From an uncultured Ruminococcus sp. (GTDB lineage: Bacteria > Bacillota > Clostridia > Oscillospirales > Ruminococcaceae): a stretch of DNA of 64,000 nt. The DNA lies in the NCBI GenBank assembly GCA_910584195.1, contig CAJTYV010000004.1:1-64000 (forward strand), read 5' to 3'. The first letter of the stretch is position 1. Each line of letters opens with the position of its first letter. The position numbers were made by a program, and so were the translations under genes. A model generated the notes under the pieces. It had not been told where the DNA came from. It saw nothing but the letters and a program-made list of their open reading frames with translations, and did no database searches. Shown one piece after another: positions 34,669 to 42,023 of this stretch.

Positions 34669-34708
34669 CTGAAATGCAGTTATTTTACCGTACATCTCTG
34701 CATTTCAA
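34669..34708 (-). promoter_or_regulatory. Leader hairpin upstream of the GH44 gene
   Basis: A 10-11 bp inverted repeat (CTGAAATGCAG / CTGCATTTCA) with a loop of about 18 nt lies a few bases upstream of the ribosome site of the GH44 gene. Downstream of it in the plus coordinates, TATAAT-like boxes on the minus strand at about 34713-34724 mark the probable promoter, so the hairpin would be in the 5' UTR. It may stabilise the mRNA or be a protein site. Confidence 0.5.
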
Positions 34709-34746
34709 GTGTATTATAATTATAGCATAAAAAACTTGAAAAATCC

Positions 34747-34782
34747 TTAAGGCAGCGCCGCACAAGTTTTACACGGTGTTTT
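34747..34782. mobile_element. Remnant of MITE family A
   Basis: TTAAGGCAGCGCCGCACAAG followed shortly by ACACGGTGTT, corresponding to the ends of the family A element with almost all of the interior deleted. It lies between the histidine kinase stop and the GH44 promoter. Confidence 0.6.
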
Positions 34783-36465
34783 TTAGGAGAAATCAATAAA
34801 AATTACAAACTGCCCCTCTTTGTATTCGGCGCGAATATTTCCATTGTGAACGGAAACAATTTCCTTTGCAATGGAAAGTCCCAGTCCGTATCCCTCTTTT
34901 TGACCTGAATGAGATTTATCGCATCTGTAAAAGCGGTCGAAAATATATGGAAGACTTTCCTGCGAAAATCCGGAGCAGGAGTTCTGACATCGCAGTGTAA
35001 TAACGTTTTTTTCCGAGTGCAGACTTATGTGTATCTGTGAATTTTTATCTGAATATTTCATAGCGTTTTCAAGAAGAATACCTGTCAGCTCATCTATTTT
35101 TTCAGGAATTCCCGTATAATCGATATTTTCCTGTATATCTGATACGATGTTTTTATGCTCCTCAAAAGCAAGAGATTCAAAATAAAGAACGGTGTTGCGT
35201 ATAGTTTTACTCATGCTGAAAGGTCTAAAAGTATTTGTTATTTTTTCATAATCCGAAAGATTTGAAAGACTTAGCAATTCGTTTACAAGAACGCTCATTT
35301 TTTTTGACTGTGCCTGTATGCAGCTAATATGTCTGTCAGGACCGTTTTTCTTCTCAATAAGTTCGGTAGTTGCGGTAATTACGGTGATGGGAGTTTTTAA
35401 TTCATGTCCGGCATTGGAAATAAACTGCTTTTGTTTTTTGTATCCTTCATGGATCGGTTTTATTGCTCTTCCCGATATTAAATAGATCAGCATAAGAAGT
35501 ATAATAAAAATAAATCCGCCCGACATAACAGAAATTATAAGAAGCTGACGGCTGTTCTTTTTTGCTTGCAGGCTGTAGATAAAGATATGTATTGTGTAAG
35601 CTTCTGATTTTTCGGTAATATGACTGTATTTAAAACCGTTCATTTCAAAATTGTTTTTACTTCCGATAAAAGATTCAATTTTTTCGGAGGGTATAATTTC
35701 AGTAAGGTTTCCGCTGTTTATTTCAATAATATTTCCTTCTTTGTCTTCAATGCAGTAAAAACTGCTGAAATTATTCAGCATCTGCGGAACGTTAGAGTCG
35801 TAAATGTCTGTGAAGCTGCGGTATACCGTCTTAAAATTCCTTGAAGCTAAGGGTGAGACATTTTCCTTATAATGAATATCTATGCTTTCAATTTTAAGAT
35901 ATACATTTTCGTCATCGTTCGAAGTGCTTGAATTTGCCCACCATACTTTTGAGATTAAAAATTTGTTCCTTGACGCCTGTGAAATATCCGCTTGAATGAA
36001 CTGTCCGTTGCATTTGAAATCTGAATTGTCGGAAAAATTAATGTTGATACTTGTATTACCCTGATTGAATTTGTAATCCTTATGAATATATCGTGAATTT
36101 CCGTGTTCATCTGTCATATCAAAATAAATACCGCCTCCGGCACAGTACCATTCCGCAGAAGCATCCGTACATGAGATACTTCCGTTAAGCGTAATGCTTT
36201 CAATAAGCTGAGGATCCCGTAAAATAACATAATCGCCCGAATCGGTTATTTCTGTATTCTTTAAAGAGATATTTTCGGTATCTATATCTTTTAAACCGGT
36301 ATTTGCTGTTTGTACTACCATATCAGATGCCGTTTTAAGTTCTTTTTGACTGAGCATCGTCATTAGAAGATTAAGTATAAGAAGCATGGCCGCTATGACA
36401 AAAAGAGATATTAAAGATGAAAGGATACAGAATTTTTTCCTCAGGTGACTGATCTCAATTTCCAT
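34783..36465 (-). CDS. Sensor histidine kinase with extracellular CBM-like domain
   Basis: A 560-residue kinase. TM1 is at about 14-38 and the extracytoplasmic region at 39-306. Within it, 86-199 aligns with the CBM-like module of the adjacent GH44 enzyme: W106 with AG three residues later, Y131, F144, W175-W176 and Y199 match W591, Y616, F630, W655-W656 and Y679 in order and spacing. A second, smaller extracytoplasmic part follows. TM2 is at about 307-330. HisKA has phosphoacceptor His354 (NAGHELKTP); HATPase has N (ENAMKYS), and the G boxes GYGLGLSIAK. It overlaps the response regulator by 11 bp. The domain match implies that it binds a polysaccharide or its fragments; this is inferred. Confidence 0.88.
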   Translation of the reverse strand: MEIEISHLRKKFCILSSLISLFVIAAMLLILNLLMTMLSQKELKTASDMVVQTANTGLKDIDTENISLKNTEITDSGDYVILRDPQLIESITLNGSISCTDASAEWYCAGGGIYFDMTDEHGNSRYIHKDYKFNQGNTSININFSDNSDFKCNGQFIQADISQASRNKFLISKVWWANSSTSNDDENVYLKIESIDIHYKENVSPLASRNFKTVYRSFTDIYDSNVPQMLNNFSSFYCIEDKEGNIIEINSGNLTEIIPSEKIESFIGSKNNFEMNGFKYSHITEKSEAYTIHIFIYSLQAKKNSRQLLIISVMSGGFIFIILLMLIYLISGRAIKPIHEGYKKQKQFISNAGHELKTPITVITATTELIEKKNGPDRHISCIQAQSKKMSVLVNELLSLSNLSDYEKITNTFRPFSMSKTIRNTVLYFESLAFEEHKNIVSDIQENIDYTGIPEKIDELTGILLENAMKYSDKNSQIHISLHSEKNVITLRCQNSCSGFSQESLPYIFDRFYRCDKSHSGQKEGYGLGLSIAKEIVSVHNGNIRAEYKEGQFVIFIDFS

Positions 36466-37141
36466 TTTTTTTCTCCTTTATGGTATATCCTTTTCCCCAT
36501 ACGGTTTTTATCTGAATATCAGATTCGACAGCGCTGAGTTTTTTACGAAGAAATGAAATATACACCTCAATTGAGTTGTATTCTACATCGGTTTCATATC
36601 CCCATATCTTTACTGTTAATGTTTCTTTGGAAACAGTTTTTCCTTGATTAAGAATAAGAATTTCAAGAATATCAAATTCTTTTTTTGTTAGTTTAATTTT
36701 CTGTTCGCCGCGGCACATTTCGCAAGTTTCCTTATAAAGGATAATATCCGAAAAACGCAGACAATCGTCTATCATAATTTTATCGCGTCGTCTTGACAAG
36801 GCTCTTATTCTTGCAAGCAGTTCTTTGGTATTGAATGGCTTTGTCAGATAATCGTCAGCTCCCTTATCAAGACCGTTAATTTTATCGTCTATTTCGGATT
36901 TAGCAGTCAACATCAGTACCGGAGTTGTCATTTTGTTTCTGCGAATTTCGGAAAGCACCTGTATTCCGTCCATACCGGGAAGCATAATGTCAAGAATTAT
37001 GACATCATAGATTCCTGATAATGCGTTGTCAAGACCGCTTATCCCGTCATATGATGCATCCGCGTAGTAGCCCTCCAATTCAAGTGTTTCCGATAAAATC
37101 ATTGAAAGATCCTGTTCATCTTCAACTATAAGTATTCTCAT
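36455..37141 (-). CDS. OmpR-family response regulator
   Basis: A 228-residue regulator. The receiver domain (1-120) has the acidic pocket EDEQD, phosphoacceptor Asp in VIILDIMLPGMDG, a Thr in MLTAKS and Lys in YLTKPFNTKE. The winged-helix output domain (about 130-222) has LTKKEFDILEILILNQG and the recognition region TDVEYNSIEVYISFLRKKL. It is the first gene of the two-component unit and has its own promoter. It is closely similar to the regulator at 60373. Its likely targets include the downstream GH44 gene. Confidence 0.93.
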   Translation of the reverse strand: MRILIVEDEQDLSMILSETLELEGYYADASYDGISGLDNALSGIYDVIILDIMLPGMDGIQVLSEIRRNKMTTPVLMLTAKSEIDDKINGLDKGADDYLTKPFNTKELLARIRALSRRRDKIMIDDCLRFSDIILYKETCEMCRGEQKIKLTKKEFDILEILILNQGKTVSKETLTVKIWGYETDVEYNSIEVYISFLRKKLSAVESDIQIKTVWGKGYTIKEKKNGN

Positions 37142-37167
37142 AACACCACATCCGATCGTTTTTTTTC

Positions 37168-37196
37168 ATTATACAATATTAACGATGAAATTTCAA
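37168..37196 (-). promoter_or_regulatory. Promoter of the CBM-sensor two-component operon
   Basis: On the minus strand TTGAAA, a 17-bp spacer and TATAAT, ending 27 bp upstream of the response regulator start. Confidence 0.75.
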
Positions 37197-37233
37197 CCCT
37201 AATATTTAAAATAATCTTTTTTCATAAATTTTC

Positions 37234-37252
37234 AGAACTTGTGTTCATAGGG
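37234..37252. repeat. Solo terminal repeat of family B
   Basis: AGAACTTGTGTTCATAGG is identical to the left end of the complete family B element at 45037, without the rest of the element. Confidence 0.65.
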
Positions 37253-37388
37253 AAGATGCGGAATATTTCAGAATGCCGGCTGGAAAAAATATAATAGACT
37301 TCTTTGGAAATTCTGTGCCATTTATTCTTTTTCAGTTTCTGGGGAGACTGATTTTTGAATAAATTTTGAATTTCAGTTATAAAATAAC

Positions 37389-37417
37389 TTGACTTTTTCT
37401 GTTAAAAATAGTATAAT
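37389..37417 (+). promoter_or_regulatory. Promoter of the GT-C-like gene
   Basis: TTGACT, 17-bp spacer, TATAAT, about 58 bp upstream of the start at 37476. Confidence 0.8.
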
Positions 37418-37475
37418 AAGATTACTTTACTGATATTTAAGATCGGTTCTAAAAAAATATATAGGGAGCGTTGTA

Positions 37476-39089
37476 ATGAATTTTATAAAGTCATTGTCCG
37501 ATTCGAAAAATAAGTCTGTGAAAATAATTTACATTTTTGCTTTTATTATTTTTTCCGTATTAACTTTGATAGGAGCATTAAATCATGAGATTTGGTTTGA
37601 TGAAGCGCAGGCGTGGAATATTGCCAGAGATAACGATTTAGCAGGCATATTCAGAATGATGAAGCATGAAGGTCACCCTGCTTTATGGCATATAATATTG
37701 CATATACTCTCAAAACTGGGTGTAACAGCATCTTTCCTGCCTCTTGTAAGCTGGTTCTTTTCGATGATAACTGTAGGAATAATATTGCTGAAATCTCCTC
37801 TTCATCCTGTAATGAATCTGTCTATGATGTTTTCCATGGGTTTTTTGTATGCAAATACGGTAATATCCAGAGTGTATTGTATTTTGCAGTTTATCCTTGT
37901 TATGCTTGCTTGTATTTACCCGAGACGTAAAGAGCATCCGTTACTATACGGATTATGTATTGCGCTTCTTGCCAATACTCATATTGTAATGTGGGGGTTA
38001 ATTGGAGCGCTGGGAATATATATGATTATTGATTTTTTTAAAGAATGTAAAAAAGCAAGCAAAAAGGAAAATGTTTTACGTATAACAGGTATTGCAATTG
38101 CAGGCGGTGGCGTATTAATGCTCATTTTGCCATTGATCGGCTGTATGACTATGGAGGGGAATACTTCTGTAGCTGAAACGACGTTCACTGTTAAGGGTAT
38201 TTTTAGAAGTCTGATCCACTATACGAATAATATATGTGATTTTTTTATATCTTTCAGTAAGACCAAACCCATAAATTATTTCTTATTGTATATTCTCGGT
38301 ATATTTATACTTCTTATTCCGGTTTTTATGAGACATAGCGCAAAGAACTGCATTATATTTGTTTCTTTTATGTTTGGATATTTTGTAGCAAGCGAAGTAA
38401 TATGGTATCAGAATGTAAATCGTGCGGCATTGTTTATTTTGGTTGTGTTTATTACATTATGGTTGATAAAAACAGAAAATAATCATACTCCAAAAAACAG
38501 GCAGCTGAATCTTAAAATGGATAGTGAGTTACTGAAAAAATTTATTAAAACATTGATCAGCATTGATAATAAATGGTATAGAAGCTGCTGTATAATTTTG
38601 ACCGGGATTATGATGTTATCATTTCCGGCTGCCTTTTACAATCTGTTTAAGGATTATTCTTCATATTTTTCTGTTGAAAAGGCGGCGGCAGATTGGATAA
38701 ATGAAAATATAAGCAAGGATGCGTTAATTGTTTCTGATAATGAAGGCAACTGCACTGTATTGGCTGCATATTATCCTGAATATAAGTTTTTTTCAATGAA
38801 AAGTAATTCTTATTATACTTATCATACGCACAGTGTAACGAGCGAAGAATATGAATATGAAGAAATCGAAAAGGTTTTGTCTGATTACGATGAAGTATAT
38901 TACGTATCGTGGGAACAAAAAGAGTATATAGAATCTCCGCTTAATCATATTGAGTTCCTTTTCAAAAAGGACGGATGTATGGAATTGCTGATTTACAATT
39001 ATTATTTTTGTATAAAACGATTTGATTTGCAGGAGTTTAAGGAGGAGAAAGAAGCTTTGTATATGGAACACGCAACAATAAATACATAA
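37476..39089 (+). CDS. GT-C-like polytopic glycosyltransferase
   Basis: A 537-residue membrane protein with about ten spans. Between the first two spans it has the acidic loop NHEIWFDEAQAWNIARD followed by EGHPALWHIIL, typical of GT-C-fold enzymes that transfer sugars from a polyprenyl phosphate (ArnT/PMT-like). The C-terminal 130 residues are soluble and extracytoplasmic. The acceptor is unknown: cell-wall polymer or exported protein. AGGGAG precedes the ATG at 37476. It has its own promoter and terminator. A second GT-C-like protein is encoded at 45227-46603, but the two are only distantly alike. Confidence 0.75.
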   Translation: MNFIKSLSDSKNKSVKIIYIFAFIIFSVLTLIGALNHEIWFDEAQAWNIARDNDLAGIFRMMKHEGHPALWHIILHILSKLGVTASFLPLVSWFFSMITVGIILLKSPLHPVMNLSMMFSMGFLYANTVISRVYCILQFILVMLACIYPRRKEHPLLYGLCIALLANTHIVMWGLIGALGIYMIIDFFKECKKASKKENVLRITGIAIAGGGVLMLILPLIGCMTMEGNTSVAETTFTVKGIFRSLIHYTNNICDFFISFSKTKPINYFLLYILGIFILLIPVFMRHSAKNCIIFVSFMFGYFVASEVIWYQNVNRAALFILVVFITLWLIKTENNHTPKNRQLNLKMDSELLKKFIKTLISIDNKWYRSCCIILTGIMMLSFPAAFYNLFKDYSSYFSVEKAAADWINENISKDALIVSDNEGNCTVLAAYYPEYKFFSMKSNSYYTYHTHSVTSEEYEYEEIEKVLSDYDEVYYVSWEQKEYIESPLNHIEFLFKKDGCMELLIYNYYFCIKRFDLQEFKEEKEALYMEHATINT

Positions 39090-39096
39090 TTAAGAA

Positions 39097-39130
39097 AGGC
39101 TCTTGAATTTTTATTCAAGAGCCTCAATTT
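39097..39130 (+). terminator. Terminator after the GT-C-like gene
   Basis: A 12-bp perfect stem (AGGCTCTTGAAT / ATTCAAGAGCCT) with a short loop followed by CAATTTTT. Confidence 0.85.
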
Positions 39131-39174
39131 TTCGGGATCTTTTTATCTGTCTACCAATAATAATGCCATGAAAC

Positions 39175-39401
39175 TATAGGGGACACAGCATAAGCTCTGT
39201 GCGTTGCTGCCTATAACCGCAGACGATGTCCCCCGAGTCTCGACTGTCGTCTCGGTCGGTGCTTCTGCTTCGCAGAGGTGTCCACCGGACACCCGCACCC
39301 TCTTAGGCGGCGAACATCTTTAGATTCAGCCGGAGATACAATCTCCGACTGAATCCGGCTTACTGCCGTAAGCCGTCTGCTTGTTGAAAGCAGAGCTTTG
39401 A
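39175..39401. repeat. Repeat family C, long copy
   Basis: A non-coding structured element of about 227 bp. GGGGACA (39179) pairs with TGTCCCC (39227). A long hairpin is built from GATTCAGCCGGAGAT and ATCTCCGACTGAATC, with smaller ones around CTTACTGCCGTAAG and CTGCTTGTTGAAAGCAG. The last 110 bp are nearly identical to 50721-50847, which lacks about 70 internal bases. Both copies sit at the 3' end of a minus-strand gene, here the MATE transporter. Confidence 0.7.
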
Positions 39402-39411
39402 AAAATTGGAA

Positions 39412-40794
39412 TTATCCATTATGAGAACTCCTGTATTTTAAACCAGAAGTAATCATTGGTACTTTTTTGGTATATGTTTCTTTTTTGATATGATATGCAA
39501 AAGCGGAAGCATTCAGAATAAGCGCGCCCGACCATGCGGCTATTTCTGCATAAGCAGTTGCATCGAAACCGATTTTGCTTGTGAAAAGAGCAATTATAAG
39601 AATTCTCAGAACCATTTCAAGAATTCCTGATACCATAGGGAGCATAGGCTTTCCCATGCCCTGACATCCGCTTCTTACTACGAAAAGAAAATCTACAGCA
39701 AAAATCATAAATCCGCATTTAACGAGAAAACCTGATGCAAGGTTAATCTGTTCGTTTCCGTTAAGCATAAGTGATGCAAGAGTTTTTGAAAAAAGTATCA
39801 TTACCGATCCAAGTATAACATAGGATATAAGTGCGATCGACATGCATATTTTTAGTCCGCTTATTATTCTGTCATATTTTTTTGCACCGTAATTCTGACT
39901 TGTGAACGACGACATTGTGTAACCTGCTGTACATGCCGGCTGCATAAAAAGATTAATATATTTGCTGCATGCAGAGTAAGCTGATGTATATACTACTCCC
40001 ATGCCATTTACAAAATACTGAACAGTCATGCATCCAACAGCCGTAATGGAATTCATTACAGCCATGGGAATTCCGTTTTTAAGCAGTATAAGTATCATTT
40101 TTAAATTGTTGCTGAAATCGCTTAGTTTAAGTTGAATAAGTTCAATTTTTCTCAGTTTGGTGAAACAAATGAATGCGGAAATGAGCTGCGCCAAAACCGT
40201 AACCATTGCAGGTCCTTCAACTCCGGTTTTAAAAACAAATATGCAGAGCGAATCGAACAGTATATTCAGTATAGTTGAAACTATTATTGCATAGAACGGT
40301 GTTTTGCTGTCGCCTAAAGCACGAAGAATACTTGAGCAAAGGTTATATGAAATATTGGCGGCAAGTCCTCCGAATATGATATATCCGTATTTTAGACTGT
40401 CTGTTATAATATCGTTCGGCGTTTGCATGAGTATAAGTATCTGTTTGAGAAATACTATGCTGAATACTGTTAAAAAGGCAGAGATCCCTATAGCCAGCAT
40501 AATGGCTGACGCTATAGATCGGCGCAGGCTTTTGCGGTCCTCTGCACCGTAATACTGCGCCGTTATTATTGAAAAACCGTTTGTTAATCCTATAGAAAAG
40601 CCTATTATAAGAAATGTAAGAGACGACATATTTCCTACTGCTGCCAGTTGGTTATCTCCGAGACCCTTGCCTACAATAGCGGTATCTGCAATTGTGTATA
40701 TCTGCTGAAGCATATTGGTAAAGAACATGGGAAAGAAAAATTTCAGTATAAGCTTGGTAGGCTTTCCCTGTGTTAAATCATAAGTCTGTGCCAT
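39412..40794 (-). CDS. MATE-family efflux transporter
   Basis: A 460-residue transporter with twelve predicted spans in two homologous halves. The first half begins LTQGKPTKLILKFFFPMFFTNMLQQIYTIADTAIVGKGLG, typical of the DinF/NorM type, and the second contains CGFMIFAVDFLFVVRSGCQGMGKP. These proteins export cationic drugs or metabolites using an ion gradient. The start at 40794 follows AAAAGGAG. It is divergent from an AraC-type regulator with a shared 150-bp region, which suggests control by that regulator. Confidence 0.92.
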   Translation of the reverse strand: MAQTYDLTQGKPTKLILKFFFPMFFTNMLQQIYTIADTAIVGKGLGDNQLAAVGNMSSLTFLIIGFSIGLTNGFSIITAQYYGAEDRKSLRRSIASAIMLAIGISAFLTVFSIVFLKQILILMQTPNDIITDSLKYGYIIFGGLAANISYNLCSSILRALGDSKTPFYAIIVSTILNILFDSLCIFVFKTGVEGPAMVTVLAQLISAFICFTKLRKIELIQLKLSDFSNNLKMILILLKNGIPMAVMNSITAVGCMTVQYFVNGMGVVYTSAYSACSKYINLFMQPACTAGYTMSSFTSQNYGAKKYDRIISGLKICMSIALISYVILGSVMILFSKTLASLMLNGNEQINLASGFLVKCGFMIFAVDFLFVVRSGCQGMGKPMLPMVSGILEMVLRILIIALFTSKIGFDATAYAEIAAWSGALILNASAFAYHIKKETYTKKVPMITSGLKYRSSHNG

Positions 40795-40878
40795 AACTTC
40801 TCCTTTTAGAACCTGACTGCATAAGCAGAAAGGTTCTTGTTTTTTATATCATCATTATAAAAGTCACAGCGAAAAAAA

Positions 40879-40920
40879 TATATCAGAATTATGGAAATTA
40901 TATCAAAAGTATGGTATAAT
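40879..40920 (+). promoter_or_regulatory. Tandem operator and promoter of the MATE/AraC pair
   Basis: Two 16-bp direct repeats, TATATCAGAATTATGG (40879-40894) and TATATCAAAAGTATGG (40899-40914), are spaced exactly 20 bp, about two helical turns. The second abuts TATAAT (40915-40920), the -10 box of the AraC-type gene. This fits two half-sites for an AraC-family activator or autorepressor. Confidence 0.65.
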
Positions 40921-40944
40921 ACAAAGTGGAAAGGAGAATCAGGT

Positions 40945-41694
40945 ATGAATACAAATCGTGATCTGAGTTATCGTTTATATATTCAGCGTGAGGAAGGTTT
41001 CAACAGGATACCTTTTTATAGCGAATTTGAAAAATACAGGGTGATAAGTTCCGGAGATATTAAAAAAGTTAAAGAAAACTTTGCTGATGTAAAAAGAAAC
41101 TATTATAAGGGAAAGGGGCAGCTTTCAGACGATCCAGTAAAGAACGTTCGCTATCATTTTATAATTGCTGTTGCTCTTACATCAAGGGTATGCGTTGAGA
41201 ACGGTATGAGTCACGACCTTGCCTATACTCTCAGCGATATTTATATACAGCGTGCGGATAAGTGTGAAGATGCCGAAGCGATTATTGATATGCTGGGGGA
41301 AATGCAGCTGGACTATGCTGAAAGAATGCACGAGTTGAAAAAAGAAAATGTTATTTCAATTCATATAAGAAAGTGCATTGACTATATTTATGATAATTTG
41401 CAGGAAAAGCTTACAGTTAAGATAGCGGCAAAGCATCTACAGTTAGATCCTTCTTATCTTTCAAAGCTTTTTTCGAAAGAGGTAGGTATATCGTTCAGAG
41501 ATTTTATTATTAATGCCAGAATCAACGCTTCAAAAAATATGTTGGTATATTCTGATTTTTCATATCTTGAAATATCGCTTTCACTTGGTTTTTCTTCACA
41601 AAGCGCATTTACAAGTACCTTTAAGAAAATTACGGGAATGACGCCGGGCATGTATAGGAATAAATTCGGAAGCAATAATTCAAATCAACTATGA
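40945..41694 (+). CDS. AraC-family transcriptional regulator
   Basis: A 249-residue regulator. The N-terminal about 140 residues are helical and lack a recognised ligand domain. The C-terminal AraC/XylS domain (about 150-247) has two HTH motifs: LTVKIAAKHLQLDPSYLSKLF and SYLEISLSLGFSSQSAFTST, with the family signature FKKITGMTPGMYR. The ATG at 40945 has AAAGGAG. It is divergent from the MATE transporter, and two 20-bp-spaced repeats overlap its promoter. The inducing signal is unknown. Confidence 0.9.
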   Translation: MNTNRDLSYRLYIQREEGFNRIPFYSEFEKYRVISSGDIKKVKENFADVKRNYYKGKGQLSDDPVKNVRYHFIIAVALTSRVCVENGMSHDLAYTLSDIYIQRADKCEDAEAIIDMLGEMQLDYAERMHELKKENVISIHIRKCIDYIYDNLQEKLTVKIAAKHLQLDPSYLSKLFSKEVGISFRDFIINARINASKNMLVYSDFSYLEISLSLGFSSQSAFTSTFKKITGMTPGMYRNKFGSNNSNQL

Positions 41695-41712
41695 GTCCTT
41701 GACAAATCTTTA

Positions 41713-41884
41713 GGCAACACCGCACAAAGCATACCTGACGTCTTTGTACGTCATCTGCTTGCATATTTTCCGTTATATCACACAAATTTTCCTTGTAATA
41801 CGACAGTATTGCTGCGTCAAATTTATGCAATCTGACGAAAAATCTGACTGTGCATCTGCCGCACAATCTTTGTGCGGTGTTGCC
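41713..41884. mobile_element. MITE family A, copy 2 (172 bp)
   Basis: Exactly 172 bp, the same length as the copy at 18723-18894. The ends are GGCAACACCGCACAAAG and CTTTGTGCGGTGTTGCC, an almost perfect 17-bp terminal inverted repeat. The flanks carry a TTTA duplication (41709-41712 and 41885-41888). It lies between the AraC-type gene and the hybrid kinase gene, whose promoter starts 20 bp away. Confidence 0.85.
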
Positions 41885-41907
41885 TTTAAAATCATAGGAA
41901 ATAACGG

Positions 41908-41936
41908 TTGATTTTTATGAAAAATCATGATATAAT
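41908..41936 (+). promoter_or_regulatory. Promoter of the hybrid kinase gene
   Basis: TTGATT, 17-bp spacer, TATAAT, starting 20 bp after the MITE duplication, with a leader of about 80 nt to the start at 42024. Confidence 0.75.
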
Positions 41937-42023
41937 TAAAGGGAACTGTGATGTGCGGTTTATATTGATTCGGCTATAATATGGATATTGTCGCAAACTG
42001 TAAAATAAAAAAGGTGAATTCAA

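Larger units (their letters stand above)
37142..37475. other. Divergent intergenic region with two promoters
   Basis: 334 bp between the response regulator (minus) and a membrane protein gene (plus). It holds a promoter for each direction (listed separately), one isolated family B terminal repeat at 37234-37252, and otherwise AT-rich sequence with no open frame of note. Confidence 0.7.

Noticed and set aside
39175..39401. Insertion sequence
   Set aside because: There is no open frame of transposase length, no terminal inverted repeat pair and no target duplication; it is better described as a structured non-coding repeat.
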